Positions 1 to 5,715 of a DNA stretch of 6,844 bases are shown in pieces. Source of the DNA: Burkholderiales bacterium (lineage in GTDB: Bacteria; Pseudomonadota; Gammaproteobacteria; Burkholderiales; JAEUMW01). The position numbers and the translations under genes are program-made. The notes beneath the pieces were generated by a model. The model did not search any database. It saw nothing but the letters and a program-made list of their open reading frames with translations, and was not told the DNA's origin. The stretch lies in contig JAEUMX010000042.1 of NCBI GenBank assembly GCA_016791285.1, positions 1 through 6,844 on the forward strand. The letters run 5' to 3'. Positions within the stretch are counted from its first letter, which is position 1. Each line of letters begins with the position of its first letter.

Positions 1-96
1 TACGAGCAACGCTATCGCCAGCGCGTGTTGCTCAACCTCTCCCGCCGCGCCCAGCAACTCGGTATGAAGCTCGTCGCCATCGAACAGCCAGCCTAA
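1..96 (+). CDS. C-terminal end of a plus-strand gene, possibly a transposase (partial)
   Basis: An open frame enters from the left edge and stops with TAA at 94-96, giving 31 residues that begin YEQRYRQRVL and end in VAIEQPA. The basic stretch followed by an RRA..LG..LV pattern resembles, from memory, the C-terminal tails of some bacterial transposases, but the catalytic part is outside the window and the family cannot be named. It points towards the cassette genes and ends only 19 bases from the stop of the last cassette gene. The attC expected there is missing, which fits insertion of a mobile element into, or deletion of, the end of the array. I see no clear terminal inverted repeat between 97 and 160. 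It could equally be an unrelated chromosomal gene. Confidence 0.4.
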   Translation, partial: YEQRYRQRVLLNLSRRAQQLGMKLVAIEQPA

Positions 97-115
97 AAAC
101 CTCATCGCAGATCAA

Positions 116-694
116 TCACTCCCGGGGTGTTTCTTGAGAGACCGCACCGAAGCCAAACCTCAAGAGGAGCCAAACGGCGGCGACGCTGGCGATGATAGGC
201 AAGAGGAAATCCACAGCGGCGCGAGTGCCCGATATGTATGGGATAGCGCGCTCTACGTGCCTGTGGATGCGAGACGCCTCTCCGCGCCAAATGGAACCTA
301 GGCGGCGCTCGTGCTCCTCCATGAACTGCCTGTCTTCCGCTGAGAGCTTGGCTTTCACGAGTAGCTCGGCCTTGTACTTCTCGTAGTTCGCCACATCATC
401 CTCCCACTCGGTGCTCCGATGGTTGAGATACCAGCGAGCGAAGTCAGATGCCGCGTACGAGAGAAAGGCTGCAGCGTGATACATGGCGATTCCGGCGATG
501 AGGAATGCTAGTACGGCACGATTGGTGGGCGTGACCTTCAAGCCAAGAGCGGTGATTTCCGACGGAAAGAGCCCTCCGACAGTTGTTGCCACCGCAACCA
601 AACACCACACCAGCAGGGATCTACGGATGCGGCGCGTCTCCTCAGCCAGCGGATCGCTGACTTTGCGGAGATCGCGCTCGAAAGGGCTACTCAT
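116..694 (-). CDS. Membrane protein of unknown function (last cassette, attC missing)
   Basis: A 192-residue protein starting MSSPFERD. It has two hydrophobic segments near the N-terminus (about 27-44 and 60-82), a charged soluble stretch rich in Glu, Lys and Arg (about 91-158), and a third hydrophobic segment (about 160-182) before a short tail. The segment around GGLFPSEITALGLKV resembles small membrane proteins I associate with cassette arrays, but I cannot name a family or function. The frame is open upstream to an ATG at 775, but those 27 codons are attC sequence of the neighbouring cassette, so the ATG at 694, 12 bases after the R' box, is the better start. No clear Shine-Dalgarno precedes it. 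No attC follows the stop, so the cassette is truncated and its last few codons may come from a junction. Confidence 0.75.
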   Translation of the reverse strand: MSSPFERDLRKVSDPLAEETRRIRRSLLVWCLVAVATTVGGLFPSEITALGLKVTPTNRAVLAFLIAGIAMYHAAAFLSYAASDFARWYLNHRSTEWEDDVANYEKYKAELLVKAKLSAEDRQFMEEHERRLGSIWRGEASRIHRHVERAIPYISGTRAAVDFLLPIIASVAAVWLLLRFGFGAVSQETPRE

Positions 695-705
695 CGTGCC
701 GTGCG

Positions 706-783
706 GTCTAACGACTGCCATCAGCCGCAGGAGCCAGCGGGCGAAGCACGCTGGTGACTGTCGGCTGGATGGCATGGTTAGGC
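706..783 (-). other. attC site of the ModA-like cassette (78 bp)
   Basis: On the minus strand R'' is GCCTAAC (783-777) and R' is GTTAGAC (712-706), both fitting the consensus. The inner arms CATGCCATCCAGCCG and CGGCTGATGGCAGTC pair except for one extra C on the L'' side, the extrahelical base that sets strand choice for IntI. This places the cassettes on the minus strand. R'' plus four further bases (777-787) are repeated inverted at the other end of the same cassette (1633-1643), extending the stem in the excised circle. Confidence 0.95.
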
Positions 784-807
784 CTCGTGCTCACTATCGC
801 CATCACG

Positions 808-1611
808 TCATTGAGTGATCGGCTGCATGCCACCCGCCGTGATTGCTGCAATGCCCGCGGGTGACCTGAGGAATTCGATCAACGCCTTGGCGGCTTCCGG
901 CTCCTTGGCTCCAGAAGCGACGGCTGCACTGAATACGCTATAGCGCTGCAGTTCGGAAGGGAAAGGACCTACCAGTTCTACACCGCTAGTCGCGGGAACT
1001 TCATTGGTGAACGAGAATCCCAACTCGGCTGCGCCGTCAGCCACTCCCTGAAGCACGCGACCGGCGCTTCTGCCGTCGGGCAGAGTCGCCCGTCGCGTTC
1101 GCTCGACCCACTCGTTCTTGCCTTTCATCTGCTCGGTGATGCCGAGGTGCTCAAACACCTTGCCAAGGTGCAGGCCCACAGCCCCCTCTGCATTGTAAGT
1201 GACCGACTTTGCGTCAAGGAGTGCGCGCTTGAACGCTTCGACTGAGTTGATGTCGGGTCTGGGCGCACCCGCACGTACCGTCACCCCCATGCCCACTCGG
1301 GCAATCTCAGTGCGTGTATCGGTAGCTATCATGCCCCGCTTGGCGTACGCATCGAGACTATCAGTGCCGGCGACCAGAAGGTCAAACGCATCACCCGCTT
1401 CCATTCGTCGGCTCAACGTGCCCGCGTTCCCGTACCACAGTACGAGCTTATGGCCCGTGGTGCGTTCGAACTGAGGGGTGATGTCCTCCCACACCGGGCG
1501 CATTGCAACACCTGCCACGACTTTCACTTCCGCGGCCTTCGCCGTGAAACTTTGAACAAACAGGAGCGCACCGCCAATTACTGCTGCTACTAGAAACAAC
1601 TTCAGTTTCAT
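808..1611 (-). CDS. Exported ModA-like (type 2 periplasmic) substrate-binding protein
   Basis: A 267-residue protein. Residues 1-26 form a Sec signal peptide (MKLK, hydrophobic core, AKA before the likely cut). The mature part opens with the beta strand EVKVVAGVAM, then ITPQFERTTGHKLVLWYGNAGTL and a FDLLVAGTDS segment, the layout of extracellular solute-binding proteins of the molybdate/sulfate (ModA) type. A later GAAELGFSFTNE segment and the C-terminal ALIEFLRSPAG motif fit the same family. The ATG at 1611 is preferred over the one at 1620 because GAGAGG lies nine bases upstream of it but directly abuts the other. No ABC permease or ATPase is nearby, so it stands alone as a cassette. The ligand cannot be read from the sequence; molybdate is only the family default, so I give no gene symbol. 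Confidence 0.85.
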   Translation of the reverse strand: MKLKLFLVAAVIGGALLFVQSFTAKAAEVKVVAGVAMRPVWEDITPQFERTTGHKLVLWYGNAGTLSRRMEAGDAFDLLVAGTDSLDAYAKRGMIATDTRTEIARVGMGVTVRAGAPRPDINSVEAFKRALLDAKSVTYNAEGAVGLHLGKVFEHLGITEQMKGKNEWVERTRRATLPDGRSAGRVLQGVADGAAELGFSFTNEVPATSGVELVGPFPSELQRYSVFSAAVASGAKEPEAAKALIEFLRSPAGIAAITAGGMQPITQ

Positions 1612-1636
1612 GGCGGACATCCTCTCAGCGGGCGAG

Positions 1637-1717
1637 GCCTAACGACTGTGTTGAGCAGCCGGACACCAGCAAGCGAAGCGCCGCTGGTGGACGGTCTGCT
1701 CCAACACACGGTTCGGC
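1637..1717 (-). other. attC site of the cupin cassette (81 bp)
   Basis: On the minus strand R'' is GCCGAAC (1717-1711; G at the fourth place departs from RYYYAAC) and R' is GTTAGGC (1643-1637). The inner arms CGTGTGTTGGAGCAG and CTGCTCAACACAGTC pair with one extra G on the L'' side. R'' plus seven more bases (GTTCGGCGTCAATT on the plus strand, 1711-1724) recur inverted at the 5' end of the same cassette (2271-2284). Confidence 0.93.
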
Positions 1718-1746
1718 GTCAATTCTAGCGACACCTCCTGCATCGT

Positions 1747-2202
1747 TTACTTCTTGCTCGCGCCCGCAGGGATTTGTCGACTTGGCCCGGTACCCGTAAC
1801 CTTCACCACGACGCCTTCGTCTTTGATGAGAACGAAATGGGGTACACCAGCGGGTTCGGTGTAATAGCTGCCGGCAGGCAGCGCCACAAGCTTCGACTCA
1901 TCGAAGGTGGTCCCGAACCCGACATACCATGTGCCAGAGATGACTGTATATGTTCGGTCGTCTGGATGGGTGTGCGGTGCGCTAGAGGCGCCTCGCCCCG
2001 CTCGAGGTTTCAGGAAGAAAACGTAGGGACCAGGTTTCTCTGGATCACCGACTACGCTCAAGCGTTCTCCAAATGGCATCGCCTCCCATTTGGCTGTTGC
2101 GGCGTTTAACAGCACGACTCCTTGAGGAACGTCCTGTGCGTTAACGGTGGCACCAATAGCCAGCCCCATAGCAGCACAGAGCAAATGCTTCGCGTGTCTC
2201 AC
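1747..2202 (-). CDS. Exported single-domain cupin protein
   Basis: A 151-residue protein with a signal peptide (residues 1-22, cut likely after VNA). A single cupin barrel follows. Motif 1 is HTHPDDRTYTVISG with His77 and His79, but the usual metal-binding Glu is absent (Arg/Thr/Tyr at 83-85). Motif 2 is G-x5-P-x-G-x2-H (Gly111 to His122), without the usual Asn after it. The YTVISGTWYVGFG and LPAGSYYTEPAGVPHF segments are typical of small periplasmic cupins of unknown substrate. The start is GTG at 2202, five bases after GGAG within AAAGGAG. It may bind a metal through the three histidines, but no catalytic role can be assigned. It lies next to another exported protein (ModA-like), though each is in its own cassette. 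Confidence 0.85.
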   Translation of the reverse strand: MRHAKHLLCAAMGLAIGATVNAQDVPQGVVLLNAATAKWEAMPFGERLSVVGDPEKPGPYVFFLKPRAGRGASSAPHTHPDDRTYTVISGTWYVGFGTTFDESKLVALPAGSYYTEPAGVPHFVLIKDEGVVVKVTGTGPSRQIPAGASKK

Positions 2203-2277
2203 GTGTTCTCCTTTCGTCGATAGAAATCGGTTAACGAGAACCGAATGGTATTGACAGCTCCCGGCGTGCCAATTGAC

Positions 2278-2355
2278 GCCGAACGTTTGAGTTCACCCGC
2301 TCGTGGAAGCGGGCGAAGCCCGCTGTAGCGAGTCGGGTGCAACGAAGGGTTGGGC
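2278..2355 (-). other. attC site of the small ABM-like cassette (78 bp)
   Basis: On the minus strand R'' is GCCCAAC (2355-2349) and R' is GTTCGGC (2284-2278). The inner arms CCTTCGTTGCACCCG and CGGGTGAACTCAAAC pair with one extra G on the L'' side. The centre contains a strong hairpin (AGCGGGC GAA GCCCGCT, 2309-2325). Confidence 0.93.
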
Positions 2356-2372
2356 ATCATCCCTGGAGCACG

Positions 2373-2669
2373 TCACGCCCGGGTGTTCTCCACGAGCGTG
2401 GCAATCTGCACGAACTCGACAGTGGGGCGCACACCATAGAGACCGGTCACCCGCTCGAGCAACTGGTCGGTGAAGAACGCTTTGGCCGCATCCTCTGTAT
2501 CCCAGACGTAGAAGTTCGCGGCCTCGCGCTTTCCCGAGTTGAAGGTGAAGGCCTTTGAGCGTAGCCCCTGCATCCCTTCAAACCTTGCGCGAGCGGTCTC
2601 GGCGATCTTCCGCACGGCTTGTTCGTCAAAATTGTCGCCGTAGCGAAACGTCACGACTACACCGATCAT
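2373..2669 (-). CDS. Small monooxygenase-like (ABM/Dabb-type ferredoxin-fold) protein
   Basis: A 98-residue cytosolic protein with no signal or membrane segment. The pattern is a first strand (IGVVVTFRYGDNF), a helix (DEQAVRKIAETARARFEGM), the strand LRSKAFTFN, then FYVWDTEDAAKAFFTDQLLERVTGLYG and a last strand VEFVQIATLVE. This is the layout of dimeric alpha/beta-barrel proteins such as YdhR- and ABM-type putative monooxygenases; the FYVWD..E.A.AFF stretch is the best family mark. The start ATG at 2669 lies six bases after an AAAGGAG ribosome site. Substrate and reaction are unknown; many relatives act on aromatic compounds without a cofactor, others have no known activity. It is the whole content of a 444-bp cassette. 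Confidence 0.75.
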   Translation of the reverse strand: MIGVVVTFRYGDNFDEQAVRKIAETARARFEGMQGLRSKAFTFNSGKREAANFYVWDTEDAAKAFFTDQLLERVTGLYGVRPTVEFVQIATLVENTRA

Positions 2670-2721
2670 GTCGAACTCCTTTCGTTGTACCTGCTAAAAG
2701 CCACTGGGCAATCGCCGTGAC

Positions 2722-2850
2722 GCCCAACGTAGAGCTCAACCGCGCGCGTAGGCGTGACGGCAGGAGCGGCTGGCACAAAATGGGCGAAACCCATTGCCAG
2801 CCTCGAGTGGCGGCATGCCGTAGCGCGTCGGCTGCAGCGCCAGGTTAGCC
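2722..2850 (-). other. attC site of the three-segment membrane protein cassette (129 bp, long form)
   Basis: On the minus strand R'' is GGCTAAC (2850-2844) and R' is GTTGGGC (2728-2722). Inner arms around 2729-2742 and 2829-2843 pair with one extra base and several mismatches. A long, imperfectly paired stem follows, ending in TGGCA..TGCCA and TGGG..CCCA pairs. At 129 bp it is clearly longer and less well paired than the other five. The TAA stop of the upstream gene lies inside R''. Confidence 0.85.
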
Positions 2851-3597
2851 ACCACTCGCCATCCGTACTAGCCGGACCAGACTCAGACGAAACTTTCTGA
2901 CTCTTACTAGTGCGTAGATCATGATGAAGTAGCCAAGAGATGCGATCACGAGTCCTGTCTGTGCAGAGCTCGGTAGCGGCGGCTTGTTCTCGGCGCGCGG
3001 AACATTGGCGAGGAATAGATAGAAGCCAGCCGCTAGAAGGGCCATGCCCGTTGTCGCGAGAACGGGAAATAGCTTGCTGCCCTCACCTGCCCGACGTACT
3101 GACTTGACTCCCACAATTCGCGCGTCCGGACATAGCACTGACCCAGAGTCGCGGACAAGCAGCTTTAGCGTTACAGCGTCGCCGGGATTCAGCAATGTTG
3201 GCGTGACTGTCAGTATGTTCTCAGACACCTCGACATCAATCAGCAGCTCGGTAGGTTCGACCTGGGTGACCGCGGCAGATAGTAAGCGAGACGCGTTGCC
3301 GGTGTAGAACGAGAGAGGGCGTTCGAAGTCGGAGGACAGAATTGGCTGATTTCCTGAATTCCAGACCTTCAAAACCATTAGCGTCAGTGACTTCGCTGGC
3401 TCGCCCTCGTAGAGTACTTGAAGCTTGCCCTCCAGCTCTTCTCGGACTGTCAGCACGTTTGTACGAGAGAGAACGTCATACGTAATGCCCTTGCGAGACC
3501 GCTGCAACTGGTAGATCACAAAGGAGGCAACGAGCGCCGCTACGGCCAACACCGCACCGACGAACTGCCAAAGAGGATCGCGGAGGAGTTCGATCAT
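2845..3597 (-). CDS. Membrane protein with a conserved soluble domain, function unknown
   Basis: A 250-residue protein. A membrane segment lies at about 10-30, followed by QRSRK, a soluble mostly beta domain (about 36-150), then two membrane segments (about 177-198 and 213-233) and a basic tail (RVRKFRLSLVRLVR). The soluble part has the pattern KGITYDVLS, LQVLYEGEP, LKVWNSGNQPI, DFERPL and LLNPGD-VTLKLLV. I recall this arrangement from uncharacterised membrane proteins in bacterial accessory genomes but cannot name it. The positive residues after the first segment suggest a cytosolic domain. The start ATG at 3597 is only 14 bases from the R' box and has no recognisable Shine-Dalgarno (CCCCC precedes it). 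Its stop codon TAA is part of the R'' box of its own attC. Confidence 0.75.
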   Translation of the reverse strand: MIELLRDPLWQFVGAVLAVAALVASFVIYQLQRSRKGITYDVLSRTNVLTVREELEGKLQVLYEGEPAKSLTLMVLKVWNSGNQPILSSDFERPLSFYTGNASRLLSAAVTQVEPTELLIDVEVSENILTVTPTLLNPGDAVTLKLLVRDSGSVLCPDARIVGVKSVRRAGEGSKLFPVLATTGMALLAAGFYLFLANVPRAENKPPLPSSAQTGLVIASLGYFIMIYALVRVRKFRLSLVRLVRMASGG

Positions 3598-3611
3598 GGG
3601 GGAATTGTGGT

Positions 3612-3671
3612 GGCTAACGCCTGAATTAAGCCGCGCCGCGAAGCGGCGTCGGCTTGAATGAATTGTTAGAT
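3612..3671 (-). other. attC site of the HARE/GIY-YIG cassette (60 bp, classic '59-base element')
   Basis: On the minus strand R'' is ATCTAAC (3671-3665) and R' is GTTAGCC (3618-3612). The inner arms AATTCATTCAAGCCG and CGGCTTAATTCAGGC pair with one extra C on the L'' side. The central hairpin is GCCGCTTCGCGGC. From memory the whole site is nearly the same as the short attC sites of resistance cassettes in mobile class 1 integrons (aadA/aadB type), unlike the 78-129 bp sites around it. Confidence 0.95.
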
Positions 3672-3675
3672 TTTT

Positions 3676-4476
3676 TCACGAGCCGCCCCGCATTTTTTGC
3701 TCAATGGACCGAAGCGTGCTTTGAATCTCGCGCTCGCGCAGCTCGGGGTCAATGTCTTGGATGTACTCGATGGCGGAGAAGTCATCACCACGCTTTCTGT
3801 TTTGTGGCGGTTCCAACGCCTCGATGAGCAGAGCCTCTAATGAGGCGATGATGCTCGAAAGCGAATTGCTGAAAGGAGTTTCTTTTAGGCCGCCGTCATC
3901 TGTCGCATCCAGCAGCCCGAACCAGGAAAACCTATTCCAGCGACTGCCGAGGCGATCAACAGTATGCTCGAAAAGGCGCTTGCCAAGCGGCCGGTCAACC
4001 GAGCGTCCGACATAAACGACGGTGTGATGGTCGTACAGGATGTAGATGCCTTTCTGCTTTCCGAAGTCGATTGGCTTGGAGGTGGCCTGCTGCTTCCCGA
4101 AAAGCTTCGGGTCGTTGCGCCAGACGACAAGATCACGCTGCCAGTACATGCCGAATGAACGGATGATCGAATCGGATACCTCGGCGTCGGATATTTGCTC
4201 AGGCGTTGGCTTTTTCTGCCTTTCGGGTGTTGCAGGCAGTACGGCGAGTGCCGTTTTGAGAGCGAAGATGCCTTTACCTACTCGGACGAATGGCGATTTC
4301 TCGCCATCATGTTTGATGGAGGAAGCAATCTGGGCGTTTACCGTTGCGGCTGGCGTCGCACCGTCAGTCTCGTAATAGCCGCGAGACAAGATTTGCTCCG
4401 AAATATCCGTGTAGTGCAAGGGCGAATCTGACTCGCCAAGCACCCGGATGATTGCGGCCTTCCAAGACTTCTCCAC
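3676..4476 (-). CDS. HARE-HTH domain protein with C-terminal GIY-YIG nuclease
   Basis: A 266-residue protein. Residues 1-74 match a HARE-HTH winged-helix domain (SWKAAIIRVL, PLHYTDISEQI, GATPAATVNAQI, SPFVRVGKGIFAL), known from restriction systems, RNA polymerase delta and eukaryotic chromatin proteins, and thought to bind DNA. After a linker, residues 140-230 form a GIY-YIG nuclease. Visible are GIY (143-145), VYVG (154-157), Arg167 and His171 in GKRLFEH, Glu219 in LLIEALEPP and Asn226, aligning with Tyr6, Tyr17, Arg27, His31, Glu75 and Asn90 of I-TevI, so the active site looks complete. The start is taken as GTG at 4476, four bases after GGGAGG; the frame is open further up, but only through attC sequence. 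The likely role is a stand-alone DNA endonuclease acting against foreign or modified DNA (inference). Confidence 0.85.
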   Translation of the reverse strand: MEKSWKAAIIRVLGESDSPLHYTDISEQILSRGYYETDGATPAATVNAQIASSIKHDGEKSPFVRVGKGIFALKTALAVLPATPERQKKPTPEQISDAEVSDSIIRSFGMYWQRDLVVWRNDPKLFGKQQATSKPIDFGKQKGIYILYDHHTVVYVGRSVDRPLGKRLFEHTVDRLGSRWNRFSWFGLLDATDDGGLKETPFSNSLSSIIASLEALLIEALEPPQNRKRGDDFSAIEYIQDIDPELREREIQSTLRSIEQKMRGGS

Positions 4477-4490
4477 TGAACCTCCCAAAA

Positions 4491-4571
4491 ATCTAACGTC
4501 GCCCATCAGCGGCCGCGGAGAAGCGGGCGCAAGTCCGCTTCGAAGCGGTCCGCTGGATGGGTTGGTTGGGC
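4491..4571 (-). other. attC site of the TIR cassette (81 bp)
   Basis: On the minus strand R'' is GCCCAAC (4571-4565) and R' is GTTAGAT (4497-4491). The inner arms CAACCCATCCAGCGG and CCGCTGATGGGCGAC pair with one extra C on the L'' side. The centre holds overlapping GC-rich repeats (4519-4551) with a CCGCTTCGAAGCGG palindrome at 4535-4548. The R'' box matches the R' box at 5716-5722 exactly. Confidence 0.95.
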
Positions 4572-4601
4572 TGGGAAAGACTATGCACGAGTGCTGGTGA
4601 C

Positions 4602-5633
4602 CTAAGCGCGCAAGAACCATCTCCGTACTGGTTCGGTGAACATCATGCGAACTGCCCAGCCGTAGCAGATCACCGCACCAACGATCAGAGCCACGCTAGC
4701 AACGTAGGCGGCTCCCTGCAAGCGGCTGAAAAACACTGCCTCGGGGGCAGAGATGGCTACGATGCCTCCAAGCGCCGTAATGGCTATCCGGGCCCAGTTC
4801 TTTCCCCGCAGCAGCTTAAGGTTCACGAGCGCCCAGAGGCCGACGAGAAGCACGGTAATGACAGGCACGGCCTTGTCGGCGAACTCGGTCATTTCGCCGG
4901 CCAATTCGCCAATAGCCTTGTTCACGCCACGGCAGAGATCGCCGTCCGTGGACTTGGCGTCCCCGCAAGGCATCCACTCCACGGGCACTGTTGAGTCGGA
5001 GCTGCTCACCTTGCGATCGACACCACTCGTCACCAGTCCGAACGAGATCAGAAGCACTGTCAGCGCATAGCTGAGCCAGACAGCGAGACGAAACCTCCTC
5101 CATGCCTTCGCGAGTGCGGCGTCCGAGAAGAACTGGCTGTACTCGACTCTTAGGTGCTGATCGTCCTGCTGTATGCCAAGTAGATGTGAAATGGCCGTAC
5201 AAAGCCGTTCTGCATCGGCCGCAAAGCGGGCGTCAGAGATCTCGATGGCGTTGCGGCGCGTGAGGTCTGCAAGTTGTGATGGCAGACTTGTCGTCGAGGG
5301 CATTTTGGCGCCGCCGACCAAGAGCGGGATAACGTTCGCCTGGCTTTGTAAGGCAGCGGAAAGTTCACGTGCCACATAATCGTCAGGATTCTCAATTCGG
5401 CGGTGACCGTCGATGTCTCTAACGCTTTCCCATTGCGGGCCAATTACAGCCAGGACGACCGCGCTCTGGGAAAGGTTCGAATCGATCGCGTTGACGAAGT
5501 CAGCGCCAAGCGTTACGGCGTCGACGTCCATGAACACGCTGGTTGACGGAAACGTGCGACGAAGATGGTCGCAAACTCGCCCGGCGTAGGGTGCCGAATC
5601 TTCGCGTCGATAGCTGATAAAGATACCCTTCAT
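4602..5633 (-). CDS. TIR-domain protein with four C-terminal membrane segments
   Basis: A 343-residue protein. Residues 1-152 are a bacterial TIR domain: FISYRRED (5-12), YAGRV, VFMDVDAV-LGADF, VVLAVIGPQW, DDYVARELSAAL and IPLLVGGAKMP. Glu90 in ARELSAAL sits where SARM1-type TIR enzymes carry their catalytic Glu, so NAD-cleaving or NAD-cyclising activity is plausible. Membrane segments follow at about 183-203, 255-275, 280-300 and 308-328. The loop between the first two contains Cys223 and Cys234, which could form a disulfide if it faces the periplasm. The start ATG at 5633 has only a weak ribosome site (GAGAAG). It is the first cassette of the array, with an 88-base leader after the R' box. 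A membrane-anchored TIR suggests a stand-alone defence or signalling effector (inference). Confidence 0.88.
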   Translation of the reverse strand: MKGIFISYRREDSAPYAGRVCDHLRRTFPSTSVFMDVDAVTLGADFVNAIDSNLSQSAVVLAVIGPQWESVRDIDGHRRIENPDDYVARELSAALQSQANVIPLLVGGAKMPSTTSLPSQLADLTRRNAIEISDARFAADAERLCTAISHLLGIQQDDQHLRVEYSQFFSDAALAKAWRRFRLAVWLSYALTVLLISFGLVTSGVDRKVSSSDSTVPVEWMPCGDAKSTDGDLCRGVNKAIGELAGEMTEFADKAVPVITVLLVGLWALVNLKLLRGKNWARIAITALGGIVAISAPEAVFFSRLQGAAYVASVALIVGAVICYGWAVRMMFTEPVRRWFLRA

Positions 5634-5715
5634 CGATCGTCTTCTCGGCTAGGTCGTTACCATTTGGGCTATTGCGATTCGGCCGACGATGGAATGAGTC
5701 CTTGCGATCGTTGAC

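Noticed and set aside
695..775. In-frame extension of the last membrane protein to an ATG at 775.
   Set aside because: These 27 codons run through the attC of another cassette, and no ribosome site precedes the ATG.
1612..1620. Upstream ATG of the ModA-like gene at 1620.
   Set aside because: The GAGAGG sequence directly abuts this ATG, leaving no spacing, while it is nine bases from the ATG at 1611.
2309..2325. Strong GC hairpin as a transcription terminator after the ABM-like gene.
   Set aside because: It is the central hairpin of an attC site and lacks a T-run.
706..4571. The repeated spaced inverted repeats as CRISPR or REP elements.
   Set aside because: Arms differ in sequence from site to site, sit once per gene, and carry R boxes and single extra bases typical of attC.
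4477..4620. In-frame extension of the HARE/GIY-YIG gene up to an ATG inside the end of the TIR gene (48 extra codons).
   Set aside because: The extra codons are attC sequence and the proline- and serine-rich product looks non-coding; GGGAGG followed by GTG at 4476 right after the cassette boundary is a better start.
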